Shown here piece by piece: positions 17,124-26,399 of a stretch of 64,000 bases of DNA. Every line of letters begins with the position of its first letter. Position 1 is the first letter of the stretch. This DNA comes from PALSA-612 sp963776735 (GTDB taxonomy: Bacteria; Actinomycetota; Thermoleophilia; Gaiellales; Gaiellaceae), in contig CAVZNV010000022.1 of the NCBI GenBank assembly GCA_963776735.1, forward strand, positions 124,001-188,000, read 5' to 3'. Below the pieces are notes generated by a model. The model searched no databases and was not told the origin of the DNA. It saw nothing but the letters and a program-made list of their open reading frames with translations. Both the position numbers and the translations under genes were made by a program.

Positions 17124-18061
17124 AGGATCAGCATTGCATCACCGAACGAGTAGAAGCGATAGCGCTCGGCCACGGCCGTCCGGTACAGCTCCCGAGTCGT
17201 CTCGACGCCGGCGAACGCCATCACGAGCGCGAGCAGGGTCGTCCGCGGCAGGTGGAAGTTCGTGAGCAGGGCGTCGACGCGGCGAAACGCGAAACCGGGC
17301 GTGACGAACAGCTCGGTGCGTCCCTCGAGCGGCGTGCCGCGGGCCAGCGTCTCGAGCACCCGCAGCGTCGTCGTCCCCGCCGCGAGCACCCGGCCCGCCC
17401 CCTCGATTCGAGCCCACGCCTCGGGCGTCACGCTGTACCGCTCACCGTGGATCGCATGCGTCTCGAGCGTCGGCTCGGTCAACGGCCGGAACGTGTCGAG
17501 ACCGACGTGAAGCGTCACGCGCTCGACGTCGAGCCGTGCCAGCACCTCGCGCGTGAAGTGCAGTCCCGCCGTCGGCGCTGCCGCCGAGCCCGGATCGCGC
17601 GCGTACACGGTCTGGTAGCGCCCCGGGTCGGCCAGCGGCTCGGTGATGTACGGCGGGAGCGGCGTCTCGCCGTCCGGATCGCCCTCCAGCCTGATGAGCC
17701 ACCTGCCGCCGCCGAGCCGCTCGACCAGCTCCACCGGGCCGAGCCGATCGCCGGGATGCAGCTTCGCGGAGGGCCGCGCGAGCGCCTCCCAGACGCCGTC
17801 GCCGGCCGGCTCCAGGAGCAGTACCTCGGCTGCGCCCCCGGTCGGCCGTCGCAGCCGCAGCCGGGCCGGAATCACACGCGAGTCGTTGACCACGACGAGC
17901 TCGCCGCACGCCAGCTCCGAGGGCAGCTCGCGGAAGCGTCGATGTCGGATTTCGCCGCTCGCCCGGTCGTAGACGAGCAGGCGCGAGGAGTCTCGCGGCT
18001 CGGCCGGCTGCTGCGCGATCAGCTCCGCCGGAAGGTCGTAGTCGAGCTCCGAAGAGTCCAT
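17120..18061 (-). CDS. queA: S-adenosylmethionine:tRNA ribosyltransferase-isomerase QueA
   Basis: Transfers and isomerises the ribose of SAM onto preQ1-tRNA to give epoxyqueuosine. The 313-aa product starts LDYDLPAELIAQQPAEPRDSSRL, the family N-terminus, and contains VVNDSRVIPARL, GLHFT and HVGLDTFRPL. First gene of a queA-orf-tgt-yajC-secDF run. Its ATG lies 9 nt behind a TAGCTT hexamer which overlaps the promoter of the divergent gene at 18088. Confidence 0.96.
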   Translation of the reverse strand: MDSSELDYDLPAELIAQQPAEPRDSSRLLVYDRASGEIRHRRFRELPSELACGELVVVNDSRVIPARLRLRRPTGGAAEVLLLEPAGDGVWEALARPSAKLHPGDRLGPVELVERLGGGRWLIRLEGDPDGETPLPPYITEPLADPGRYQTVYARDPGSAAAPTAGLHFTREVLARLDVERVTLHVGLDTFRPLTEPTLETHAIHGERYSVTPEAWARIEGAGRVLAAGTTTLRVLETLARGTPLEGRTELFVTPGFAFRRVDALLTNFHLPRTTLLALVMAFAGVETTRELYRTAVAERYRFYSFGDAMLIL

Positions 18062-18070
18062 CCGACCCTG

Positions 18071-18080
18071 AAGCTATCGT
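18071..18080. promoter_or_regulatory. bidirectional -10 element between queA and the gene at 18088
   Basis: The decamer AAGCTATCGT reads TATCGT on the plus strand, 7 nt before the GTG at 18088, and TAGCTT on the minus strand, 9 nt before the queA ATG. Both would give leaderless or nearly leaderless messages from one overlapping site in a 26-bp gap. Confidence 0.5.
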
Positions 18081-18087
18081 CGCGCCC

Positions 18088-18423
18088 GTGACAGACCGGC
18101 CTCTCGAGGAGCAGATCGCGTCCGCCGTCAGGGAAGGCGTCCGCTCGGAAGCCGCGCCGGTCGGCCGTCACCTCGCCGAGGTTCGCGGGCTCAGCGTCCG
18201 CGCCGGCCGGCAGCTCGAGCGGATCGAGGCGGCGCTCGGAGCCGAGCGCAACGCGCGCGTCGACGACCTCTCGGTGCTGGTCGAGCTGATCACCGCAGGC
18301 TGGCGGACCGTCGACGAGCGGCTCGCACGCATCGAGGAGCTCCTCGGAGGCGACGAGCGCCTCGACGTCATCGGGCTCCTCGGCGCCGAGAACGACGAGC
18401 TACCTCAAGCCGACGCTGCGTAG
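18088..18423 (+). CDS. Small helical protein of unknown function
   Basis: The 111-aa, charged, coiled-coil-like protein (IEAALGAERNARVDDLSVLVELI; RTVDERLARIEELLG) has no known motif. GTG start, divergent from queA with only 26 bp between the start codons. Ends 3 nt before the stop of the convergent UbiA-family gene. Cytoplasmic; function unknown. Confidence 0.6.
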   Translation: MTDRPLEEQIASAVREGVRSEAAPVGRHLAEVRGLSVRAGRQLERIEAALGAERNARVDDLSVLVELITAGWRTVDERLARIEELLGGDERLDVIGLLGAENDELPQADAA

Positions 18424-18426
18424 CTC

Positions 18427-19329
18427 CTAGCGCGTCGCCAGCAGGATGGCGCCGCACACGACCGCCCACGCGACGATCGACGCGAGCAGCGGCAGGTCTC
18501 GGAGCAGCACTTCCTCGGGCTCCTCGCCTGCGCCACGGCCGCGCACGAGCCACACGTAGCGCCCGATTCCGAACGCCACGAACGGGATCGTCACGGCCAT
18601 CCATCGCGAGTTGCCCGCGGTGAGCGTGTACGCCGCGTAGACCAGCACCGTTGCGACGGCAATGACGGAGACGAGCCGGTCGACGAGCTCGCGCGAGTAC
18701 CCGCTCAGCACCGGCCGGCCGGGCGTCGCGCTCGCCTCGACCAGCGCGATCTCTGCCCGGCGCTTCGCGAGCGCGAGGAACAGCGCGAGCAGGGCGGTGC
18801 ACACGAGGAGCCAGGCGGAGATGTGGACGTCGACTGCGACGGCGCCCGCGGCGGCACGGATCACGAACAGCGCTGCGATCGTCCCGACATCGAGCAGGAC
18901 CACGTGCTTGAGGCCGAGCGAGTACGCAGCCTGGAGGCCGAGAAAAGCCAGCACGAGCACGAGCGACCAGACGCCGAGCAGCGCAGAGAGGACGATCGCG
19001 GTCGCCACGAGCCCGAACGCCAGCGAAAGCGCCCCGCGCTCCGACAGCTCGCCGCGCGCCACCGGACGGAACCGCTTCACCGGATGCCGCCGGTCGAGCT
19101 CGGCATCGCGCACGTCGTTGGCCAGGTACGCGGCGCTCGACGCGGCGCAATACACGGCGAAGCAGACACCCGCCTCGACCCAGCGGTGCCAGTCGCCGAT
19201 CTCGGCGGCGAAGACGATGCCCGCGAAGACGAGCAGGTTCTTCGTCCACTGCCGCGGCCGCATCGCCGCGAACGACGCGCGCACCTTGCCGCGCCGGACC
19301 GGCAGCTCGAGGGCATGCGCGACCGCCAT
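18427..19329 (-). CDS. UbiA-family prenyltransferase, decaprenyl-phosphate phosphoribosyltransferase-like
   Basis: Integral membrane transferase. The 300-aa product has RPRQWTKNLLVFAG near residue 25, typical of the phosphoribose-transferring branch (mycobacterial Rv3806c type), and the Asp-rich signature NDVRDAELDRRHPVKRFRP. About eight or nine hydrophobic segments follow. It would transfer phosphoribose from PRPP to polyprenyl phosphate, the first step to a lipid-linked arabinose donor; the rest of that pathway is not in the window. ATG lies 8 nt after TAGCAT. Confidence 0.85.
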   Translation of the reverse strand: MAVAHALELPVRRGKVRASFAAMRPRQWTKNLLVFAGIVFAAEIGDWHRWVEAGVCFAVYCAASSAAYLANDVRDAELDRRHPVKRFRPVARGELSERGALSLAFGLVATAIVLSALLGVWSLVLVLAFLGLQAAYSLGLKHVVLLDVGTIAALFVIRAAAGAVAVDVHISAWLLVCTALLALFLALAKRRAEIALVEASATPGRPVLSGYSRELVDRLVSVIAVATVLVYAAYTLTAGNSRWMAVTIPFVAFGIGRYVWLVRGRGAGEEPEEVLLRDLPLLASIVAWAVVCGAILLATR

Positions 19330-19356
19330 GCCCCGGGATGCTAAAGCGCAGGTGCT

Positions 19357-20763
19357 CTACACCGCGGGGGTAGCAGGCAGTGACAGCTTGAAGCGGCTGC
19401 CCTGACCCGGCGCGGTGTCGACCTCGATCCGGCCGCCGAGCGCCTGTGCCAGCTCGCGCGCGATCGCGAGACCGAGCCCGGTCCCGCTGCCGTCGCCGGC
19501 CTTGTCGCGCGAGAAGAACGGCCTGAAGATCCGCTCGCGCTCCTCGGGACGGATCCCCGGCCCGGTGTCGCCGACGACCACCGAGACCGCGCCGTTCGAC
19601 TGAGTCAGGCCGAGATCGACCCGTCCGCCGTCCGGGGTCCAGCGGAACGCGTTCGTGAGCAGGTTGGAGATGATCTGGAGCACGCGGTCGCCGTCCGTGA
19701 CGATCACCGGATGGGCGTCGATATCGCAGCGGTAGTCGATCGAACGGCGACGGGCCTCCTCGCCGAAGGTCGCGTACGCCTCGTCGAGGAGCCGCGCCAT
19801 GTCGACCTCCTCGTGCAGCACCGTGAACCGGTGTGCGTCGAGCTTGGCGAGGTCGAGCACGTCGCCGACGAGCCGCTCGAGGCGCGCGGTGGCGTCCGCG
19901 ATCACGTCGAGCGACGCGCGTTCGTCGTCGGGGTCGGTCGTCAGGCCCTCCTGCATCGCCGCCACATGCCCGCGGATCGCCGTCAGCGGCGTGCGCAGCT
20001 CGTGCGACACGGTCATGAGGAAGTTCCGCTCGCGCTCCTCGGCCTCGCCGAGCCGGGCGGCCATCTCGCGGAAGCGGTCGGCGAGGTGGCTGATCTCGCC
20101 GCCTCCTTTCACCTCCGGCACCGGCACGTCGTAGCGGCCGAGCGCGATCTGGTCCGCCGCCTTGGAGAGACCGAGCACCGGCTTCGTGATCCGTCGCGAC
20201 GCGTACCAGCCGAGCAATCCGGCGACGAGCAGTCCGCCGAGGATCGACACGCCGAAGAACTTCATCAGCGTCTCCCACGTGTCGGTGAGCTCGGTCTGGC
20301 GCTTCGCGATCACGAGCGCGCCGAATGTTCTCCCGTTGATGGTGAGCGGCCCGGCGACCGCCACCAGCGGATGGCCGCCCGGCGGCGTGAAGTCGAAGGT
20401 CTGCGTGTGTCCCGCCTGGATCCGCAGCGAGTTGACCAGATGGTGAGCCGACCTGGGCAGCGGCCGCAATCCCGTCGCCTGGCCGGGGAACAGAGGGCTC
20501 CCGTAGTAGTAGATCAAGTCGCCGGTGGCCTCCTCGAGCTGGGCCGGCTGGATCTGCGGCGTCGCGTTCTGCTGGAAGTCCTGAACCGCCTGCTTCGCGA
20601 GCAGAGCGCTCAGCCCGGAGGCCTCTCGGTGCAGCTCCTTGACCGACTGCGACCGCGAGTAGTTCTGGAGGAGCTGGAACGCGATCGCGACGGAGACGAT
20701 GCCCGCGGCGGCGATTCCCGCCAGGAAGAGCGCCGGCAGCCGGAAGCGCAGCGAGCGCATCAT
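19357..20763 (-). CDS. Membrane sensor histidine kinase
   Basis: The 468-aa protein has TM1 at about 11-33, an extracytoplasmic sensor domain of about 135 residues, TM2 at about 169-187, a HAMP domain (ASRRITKPVLGLSKAAD), a HisKA domain with SHELRTPLT (phospho-acceptor His254), and an ATPase domain with N (NLLTNAFRW), G1 (GDTGPGI), F (FRPFFSRD) and G2 (GTGLGLAI) boxes. Partner: the response regulator ending 9 bp upstream. Signal unknown. Confidence 0.95.
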   Translation of the reverse strand: MMRSLRFRLPALFLAGIAAAGIVSVAIAFQLLQNYSRSQSVKELHREASGLSALLAKQAVQDFQQNATPQIQPAQLEEATGDLIYYYGSPLFPGQATGLRPLPRSAHHLVNSLRIQAGHTQTFDFTPPGGHPLVAVAGPLTINGRTFGALVIAKRQTELTDTWETLMKFFGVSILGGLLVAGLLGWYASRRITKPVLGLSKAADQIALGRYDVPVPEVKGGGEISHLADRFREMAARLGEAEERERNFLMTVSHELRTPLTAIRGHVAAMQEGLTTDPDDERASLDVIADATARLERLVGDVLDLAKLDAHRFTVLHEEVDMARLLDEAYATFGEEARRRSIDYRCDIDAHPVIVTDGDRVLQIISNLLTNAFRWTPDGGRVDLGLTQSNGAVSVVVGDTGPGIRPEERERIFRPFFSRDKAGDGSGTGLGLAIARELAQALGGRIEVDTAPGQGSRFKLSLPATPAV

Positions 20764-20772
20764 GCCGCCAGG

Positions 20773-21477
20773 TTAGGAGGGGGCGGCGTTCTTCGCGGGC
20801 GAGACCTTGTAGCCCACGCCCCACACCGTGACGATCGGCGACGCGTCGCCCAGCTTGCGGCGCAGCTGCCGGACGTGCACGTCGACGGTGCGCGTGTCGC
20901 CGGCGAAGGTGTAGCCCCAGACTCGCTCGAGCAGCTGGTCGCGCGTGAGGACCAGCCCGCGGTGGTCGAGCAGCTCCCAGAGCAGGTCGAACTCCTTGGG
21001 CGCGAGCTGAATCTCCTCGTCGCCGACACGCGCCTCGCGGCGCCCCGCGTCGACGGTCAGGTCGCCGTGACGGAGGACCGCGCTCTCGGCCTGGCGCCGC
21101 TCCGGCGTCGAGCGGCGGAGGATCGACTTCACCCGGGCGACGAGCTCGCGCGGGTTGAACGGCTTCGTCATGTAGTCGTCGGCGCCGACCTCGAGGCCGA
21201 TGATCTTGTCGACGTCCTCGTCCCGAGCCGTCAGCATCAGGATCGGAACGTCGGACGTCTTGCGGATCCGGCGGCAGACCTCGATGCCGTCGATGTCCGG
21301 CAGCATCAGGTCGAGGATCGTGAGCGAGGGAGGATCCGACGACACCTGGGCGAGCGCGTCGTTGCCGTTCGCCACGGTGCGCACGGTGTAGCCGGCGTTC
21401 TTCAGATACAGCGAGACGAAGGACGCGATCGAGCTCTCGTCCTCGACGACCAGAATCGACTCAGCTGTTTGCGCCAT
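20773..21477 (-). CDS. OmpR/PhoB-family response regulator
   Basis: The 234-aa protein has an intact receiver domain: acidic pair ED in VVEDE, phospho-acceptor Asp56 (ILDLMLP) and Lys105 (MTKPF). The C-terminal winged helix contains LAPKEFDLLWELLDHRG, RTVDVHVRQLRRKLGD and VWGVGYKV. It lies immediately upstream of the histidine kinase with 9 bp between, so they form one two-component system. Confidence 0.96.
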   Translation of the reverse strand: MAQTAESILVVEDESSIASFVSLYLKNAGYTVRTVANGNDALAQVSSDPPSLTILDLMLPDIDGIEVCRRIRKTSDVPILMLTARDEDVDKIIGLEVGADDYMTKPFNPRELVARVKSILRRSTPERRQAESAVLRHGDLTVDAGRREARVGDEEIQLAPKEFDLLWELLDHRGLVLTRDQLLERVWGYTFAGDTRTVDVHVRQLRRKLGDASPIVTVWGVGYKVSPAKNAAPS

Positions 21478-21507
21478 CCGTCTCGAGGATGCCAGAACGT
21501 CTGGACG

Positions 21508-22044
21508 CTACGACGTCGGGCTGGAGATGCTCGCCTTGACCGGCTTCGCGCCGGGCGGCGGGATGGGCTGGAAGTTGTCCTGACAGAAGCTGGTCGAGTC
21601 GACCGAGTACAGGTTGTCGGACACGTCGAACGTACCTGACGAGAGGAACGCGTAGCCCTTCCCGACGACGCTGAGGGCGAGCTGGGTGGCGTCGCTGATC
21701 CTGATCTTCACGGCGCCCTGGCTCTTGAAGCGGATCGGAGCGTTGTTCTGGTTCCCGGTGTACTTGATCCGCCCGTCCGGGAGCACCGTCATCGAGCCGG
21801 CTCCGTACACCTTTGGCGTCGCGTTGTCGGCGGGGTTCACGTCCTCGATCGTGATCGAGCTGATCGACGTGACTCGCCCGAAGATCAGGCCCCTCGTCAG
21901 CGAGATCGTGACGTTGCCGAAGCCGCCGTCGATGACCAGGCAGCCGTCGCCGGGAACGGCCGTCCGTGCCTCACCCTTCGGGGCGGCCAGACCGACCGCG
22001 GCGAGCGAGGCGAGGATTGCGGCTGCACAGACCAGTGGGCGCAC
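21508..22044 (-). CDS. Secreted protein of unknown function
   Basis: The 178-aa product has a Sec signal peptide (MRPLVCAAAILASLAAVGLAA), then a beta-rich domain with repeated Gly/Thr/Ile patterns (GFGNVTISLTRG, SISSITIEDVNPAD). It resembles polymer-forming or autotransporter-like beta folds but no family is recognised. The GTG lies 7 nt after TAGCCT. It ends 30 bp upstream of the response-regulator start, so the two-component genes may be transcribed with it. Confidence 0.65.
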   Translation of the reverse strand: MRPLVCAAAILASLAAVGLAAPKGEARTAVPGDGCLVIDGGFGNVTISLTRGLIFGRVTSISSITIEDVNPADNATPKVYGAGSMTVLPDGRIKYTGNQNNAPIRFKSQGAVKIRISDATQLALSVVGKGYAFLSSGTFDVSDNLYSVDSTSFCQDNFQPIPPPGAKPVKASISSPTS

Positions 22045-22125
22045 GTGTTTCAGGCTATCGCCGCCGGGTGTGCCGACCTTGAGCGGGATGTAAAGAAAGT
22101 GTGTTCCCGGCAGGAGCCGCGGGGC

Positions 22126-23328
22126 TCACGGCGACGAGTGGAGGAGCACGCCGGGCGTGTAGACGCCTTCCGCGTTCCAGAGCAGGAAGCCCTTGGCGTG
22201 CATCGCGCGGGCGGCGTCGATCTGCTGGCCGACCTGCTCCGGGCCGTAGCTCACGCGCAGCGAGAAGTCCTGGAGCCACGGCACGATCCGCACCTTCTCG
22301 CCATGCGTCTGCGTGTCGAAGTCGTGCAGCGAATGGACGACGGTCGCATACGGGAACGCCTCGGGCTCGATCAGGTTGTACTCGCCCGGGTTGTAGTGCG
22401 ACGGGTAGACCATCGGGTAGATCGCGTCCAGCACCTTGCCGATGCGGCGCGGAATCTGGCCGATGCCGAGATCGCGCGAGGCCGAGAGGCCGAACACGTC
22501 GGCCGAGACCCGGACGTGGAGCTTGTGCAGCCGTCCCGCCGCGTACTTGAGGAAGTCGTAGATCGTCGTCGCCCTCGGCTGCGCGCGCTTGTGCGGCCAG
22601 ACCGCGGCCGCGATGTCGCCGTCGGTCGGGAAACGGACGTAGTCGAACTGGATCTCGTCGAAGCCCGCCTTGGCCGCGGCGGCGGCGACGTCCACGTCGT
22701 ACTTCCACACGCGCGGGTCGTACTCGTTCGCCCAGCCGAGGCCGGCCGGCGTCTTCCAGACGCCGCCGTACTTGCTCTGGATGCCGAGCGCCGGGTCGCC
22801 GGTCGTCAGCGTCGGATCCTCGAAGACGACGACCCGGCCGATCAGGTAGACGCCGGCCTTCCGCGCTTCGGCGACGACCTTCTTCGCGTCGTAGTACGGC
22901 CTGGCGGCGCCGACCCGACGGGCCAGCGCGGGCATGTCCGGGCTGACGAACCCGACGTACCCGTTCTCGTCCTTGACGTCGAGCTCGATCGTGTTCAAGC
23001 CGTGAGACTTGAGTGCCAGGTAGCTCTCGAGCTTCCCGGGGATCGACGCGAGGCCCTCGGTGACGTGGACGCCTCGAATCTCGCTCGGGAGCCGGCTGTC
23101 GAACGCGCTGACCTGCGTGGCGTGCGTCTGCTTCTGCGTGGTCGTCGTCCTCGTGGTCTTCGCGCCGTGACCGCGCGACGAGAAGTACGTCGCACCTCCG
23201 GCGATGGCGGCGACGCCCGCGGCGATCAGGAGGAACGCGATCGCCCGTCGCTGCCGTCGGCGGCGGCGCAGCTGATCGCGCCGCTCGCGGAAGCGGTCGT
23301 TCGGGTCGATTCGATCGTGGAGGTACAT
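22126..23328 (-). CDS. Membrane-anchored putative glycoside hydrolase (DUF4015 type)
   Basis: The 400-aa protein has a basic cytoplasmic N-terminus, one membrane anchor (IAFLLIAAGVAAIAGGATYF, about 29-48), a Thr-rich linker and a TIM-barrel-like domain starting SEIRGVHVTEGLAS. Within it are LNTIELDVKDENGYVGF, GFDEIQFDYVRFPTDGD and AIYPMVYPSHYNPGEY, hallmarks of the putative GH13-like DUF4015 family. Substrate unknown, probably an external polysaccharide. ATG at 23328 is used: the ORF continues upstream only because the preceding gene carries a frameshift. Confidence 0.82.
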   Translation of the reverse strand: MYLHDRIDPNDRFRERRDQLRRRRRQRRAIAFLLIAAGVAAIAGGATYFSSRGHGAKTTRTTTTQKQTHATQVSAFDSRLPSEIRGVHVTEGLASIPGKLESYLALKSHGLNTIELDVKDENGYVGFVSPDMPALARRVGAARPYYDAKKVVAEARKAGVYLIGRVVVFEDPTLTTGDPALGIQSKYGGVWKTPAGLGWANEYDPRVWKYDVDVAAAAAKAGFDEIQFDYVRFPTDGDIAAAVWPHKRAQPRATTIYDFLKYAAGRLHKLHVRVSADVFGLSASRDLGIGQIPRRIGKVLDAIYPMVYPSHYNPGEYNLIEPEAFPYATVVHSLHDFDTQTHGEKVRIVPWLQDFSLRVSYGPEQVGQQIDAARAMHAKGFLLWNAEGVYTPGVLLHSSP

Positions 23329-23345
23329 CCTGAGGGGACCTAAAG

Positions 23346-24435
23346 CTACGCCCTCTCGCCCTCCGACCGCAAGCCGTTCTCCGCCCAGCGAAAGCCGCTC
23401 GGAGCGAGCTTCGGCTCGAGCGGGCTCGCCGGCAGGCCGGGACCGGGCACCGGCTCGTTGAAAGCCGCCGGGCGCGACGTCGTTCGGGGCATCGGCGCTG
23501 AACAGGGAGGCGAGGTACTGGATCTGCCCGCGGCCGGGCCCGAGCTCGAACTGGCCGCCCCCGTAGACGACGATCCCGCGCTCGGCGCAGTAGTCGTACG
23601 TGTCGAGCAGCGCCCGCAGGCTCCCGAAGCGCGACGGCTTCACGTTCAGGCCCTTCGGCGGGAACGGCAGCGCCTCGACGTCGTCGACGGAATGGATGAT
23701 CGCGTCCCAGGTGATCCGGTTGCGGTACGGCTCGAGCGCGGCGTCGGCGGCCGGCGCCGTCAGGTCGGGATCCTCGATCCAGGCGTCCGGGAAGCCCTCG
23801 GCGACGAGCCGGTAGAGCCCCGGATCGGCCGGGTTGTCGACGATCGTGCCGTGGTAGGCGCCCTTCAGGTCGACGGTCGCGACGGCGTCGAGCGCCGCCA
23901 GCTCCTCGACCAGCGCTGCATCCCAGTCCTTCGTCGGGTCGAGCTTGAACCGCGTCCCCGGATAGCCGGCGACGATGTCGCGCACGCGTTTCGTGGACGG
24001 CGGGTCGCCGAGGCGCATCGAGACGACGAAGGTGACCGGCCGCGCCTCGCGGCCGAGCGCCTGCGCGAGCGTCGTCCCCGCCTGGCGCAGCGCGAGGTCG
24101 AGCGCGGCGCTCTCGAAGGCCCAGCGCCGGTAGAGCCGCCAGCCGTCGATCTCCGGTGCTCCGCCCGGGAACAGGTCGAGCGAGCCGACGAGCCCGGAGA
24201 ACGAGTCGATCGTGTGCGAGCCGGCCAGGTCGTGGACGGCGCCGGCGTCCTGGAACACCCCCTGCTCGTCCGCGTCGTAGGTGACGTCCTCGCCGATCCC
24301 GGTCTCGCCGGCGCCGTGGAGCGAGACGACCGTCGTCCGCCGCGCGAAACCGCTCGAGACGTCCTGTTGCAGGCCGGCGAGGTCGTAGACCTCGAGCTGC
24401 AGGGGCAGATCGGCAATGGCGTCGTAGGTGCTCAT
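23346..24435 (-). CDS. Enolase-superfamily protein (frameshifted near its 3' end)
   Basis: Enolase C-terminal-domain-like protein, of the branch near muconate-lactonising enzymes and methylaspartate ammonia-lyases. It starts MSTYDAIADLPLQLEVYDLAG and contains RFKLDPTKDW, TVDLKG and WIEDPDLTAP, strands bearing typical metal/acid-base residues. Near 23461-23463 one extra T (minus strand) throws the frame. Removing it gives FNEPVPGPGLPASPLEPKLA... and a stop at 23346, a 362-aa protein; without it the frame runs into the hydrolase gene as an artificial 810-aa fusion. ATG overlaps the stop of the exchanger gene (ATGA). Confidence 0.8.
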
Positions 24436-25397
24436 CGGGTCGCGATCACGGCGGCGAAGACGACGTAGAGTGCCACGACGACCGCCCCTTCGGCGCGGCG
24501 CAGCCCGCCGCCGCGGTAGGCGAGCGCGATCGCCGCGACGGTCATCCCCAGGAGCCACCAGACCGAGAACACCTCGATGCCCGACGCTGCGCCCAGCGCC
24601 AGCACGAGCGACGGGATGGCGATGCCCGCGATCACGTTCAGGCTGTTCGAGTTGAACGCCTCGCTGACCGTCGCCGCGCCTCGGCCGTGCAGCGACAACC
24701 TGACCGCGGTCAGCACGTTCGGCAGGCTCGTCAGCGCGGCGAGCACCAGCGTGCCGATCACCACGTCCGAGACTCCCCAGGCGTCGCCGAGGTCGGTCGC
24801 CGCGCGCACCATGCCGACGCTGCCGAGCACGATCGCCGCGAGCGTGCTCGCCAGCAGGGCGACGTCCCGCCTCGTCGCCGGCGGAACGATCTCACCCGTC
24901 CGGACGTCGTGCGCTTCTTCCCGGACGGCCAGCGCGATGACCCCGCGGCGCGGAGGGTTCGCGAGCACCCAGACGTACGGCACGAAGACGACGAGCAGGA
25001 GCACGATCGCCGGCACGGCGCCGATCGCGCCGAGGATCTGCGCCGCCGCGATCGCGGCGACGGCGAGCCCGACGCCTCCGTTGAGGAGCAGTCCGCGACG
25101 GTGCATGCGCACATTCCCGGCCACGATCGCGCTCAGCCCGAGCAGTGCAGCGAGGTTGAAGACGTTCGAGCCGACGACGACGCCGATGCCGATCTTCGAA
25201 CGGCTTGCGATCAACGCGGCGACAGCGGTCGAGATCTCCGGCGCGTCCGCGCCGAGCGCGGTCAGGATCCCGTGCAGGCCCTCGGTCACACCCATGCGCG
25301 CGCTCGCACGATCGATCTCGCGCGCGAACACCATGGTCGCGCCGAGCGTGAGCGCAAGGCTGCCGAGGAAGACCGGGATCGCGACGCCGGTGCTCAC
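24432..25397 (-). CDS. Sodium/calcium exchanger-family membrane protein
   Basis: Cation/Ca2+ exchanger (CaCA) family, about ten membrane helices in 321 aa. The two inverted alpha-repeats are visible: GADAPEISTAVAAL with GSNVFNLAALLG in the first half, and LTSLPNVLTAVRL with NSLNVIAGIAIP in the second. Ion specificity is not predictable. It overlaps the enolase-like gene and follows the dehydrogenase by 15 bp. Confidence 0.87.
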   Translation of the reverse strand: MSTGVAIPVFLGSLALTLGATMVFAREIDRASARMGVTEGLHGILTALGADAPEISTAVAALIASRSKIGIGVVVGSNVFNLAALLGLSAIVAGNVRMHRRGLLLNGGVGLAVAAIAAAQILGAIGAVPAIVLLLVVFVPYVWVLANPPRRGVIALAVREEAHDVRTGEIVPPATRRDVALLASTLAAIVLGSVGMVRAATDLGDAWGVSDVVIGTLVLAALTSLPNVLTAVRLSLHGRGAATVSEAFNSNSLNVIAGIAIPSLVLALGAASGIEVFSVWWLLGMTVAAIALAYRGGGLRRAEGAVVVALYVVFAAVIATR

Positions 25398-25412
25398 CCG
25401 CGCACGCGGGGA

Positions 25413-26267
25413 TCAGCGATCGTAGGTGTAGAAGCCGCGGCCGGTCTTCCGGCCGAGCAGGCCCGCCTTGGCCATCGAGACGAGGCGCGGCGGCGGCGCC
25501 ATCCTCGGCTCACGGAGGCTCTCCCAGAGCGCTTCCGAGGCGTGCACGTGGATGTCGACGCCGATCAGATCGATCAGCGCGCACGGCCCGATCGGCCAGC
25601 GTGTCCCGTGCAGCATCGCCTTGTCCAGGTCCTCCGGCGTCACGCCCGCCTCGTCGAGCACGCGGATCGCGTCGTTGAGCACCGGAATCAGCACGCGGTT
25701 GACGACGAACCCGGGCGTGTCGGAGCAGCGGATCGGCTCCTTGCCGATGCGCGCGGCGAACTCGTACGCAGCGTCGTGGACGGCCGGGTCAGTGAGCTGC
25801 GTGCGGGCGACCTCGACGAGCGGCATCACCGGGGCCGGGTTGAAGAAGTGCATTCCGACGACGCGCTCCGGCCGCTCGGTCGCTGCGGCGATCTCGGTCA
25901 CGGACAGCGCGGAAGTGTTCGTCGCCAGGATCGCGTCGGGCGAGACGATCCGGTCCAGCGCTGCGAACAGCTCGCGTTTCGGCTCGACCTGCTCGACGAT
26001 CGCCTCGATCACGAGGTCGCAACGGGCCAGCTCGCCGAGGTCGGTCGCCAGCGTCAGCCGGCCGAGGGCGGCGTCCATTTCGTCCTGCGTCATCCGCTCC
26101 TTCTCGACCCCGCGTGCGAGGTAGCGCTCGATCGTCGCCCGGCCTCGCTCGGCGAGCTCCGGCGTCACTTCGTGGCCGACCGTCTCGACCCCGGCCTGGA
26201 CGCACACCTGCGCGATGCCGGCGCCCATCGTGCCGAGTCCGACCACGCCAACCTTCCGGATCTCCAC
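25413..26267 (-). CDS. 3-hydroxyacyl-CoA (3-hydroxybutyryl-CoA) dehydrogenase
   Basis: NAD(P)-dependent oxidation of 3-hydroxyacyl-CoA. The 284-aa product has the Rossmann motif GLGTMGAGIAQVC near the N-terminus, EAIVEQVEPKRELF, NTSALSVTEIA, the GMHFFNPAPVMPLVEV signature with the catalytic His, and a C-terminal helical domain with NRVLIPVLNDAIR and GPCALIDLIGVD. Size fits the stand-alone FadB2/Hbd type. GTG start 6 nt after TAGGAT. Confidence 0.93.
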   Translation of the reverse strand: MEIRKVGVVGLGTMGAGIAQVCVQAGVETVGHEVTPELAERGRATIERYLARGVEKERMTQDEMDAALGRLTLATDLGELARCDLVIEAIVEQVEPKRELFAALDRIVSPDAILATNTSALSVTEIAAATERPERVVGMHFFNPAPVMPLVEVARTQLTDPAVHDAAYEFAARIGKEPIRCSDTPGFVVNRVLIPVLNDAIRVLDEAGVTPEDLDKAMLHGTRWPIGPCALIDLIGVDIHVHASEALWESLREPRMAPPPRLVSMAKAGLLGRKTGRGFYTYDR

Positions 26268-26399
26268 CCGGCGATCCTAGATCAGCGCGGTGCTCGAGGT
26301 GCTATGCGTGCCGCGGGCCGTGCAGGATCGCGATCCGGCGGCGGTGCCGGCGGCGGAAGAAGCTGAGCACGAACGTCGTCATGCCCTTCTGATCGGCAC

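Noticed and set aside
22126..24558. 810-aa enolase-hydrolase fusion protein
   Set aside because: Created by one extra T; each half has its own natural start or end once the base is removed.
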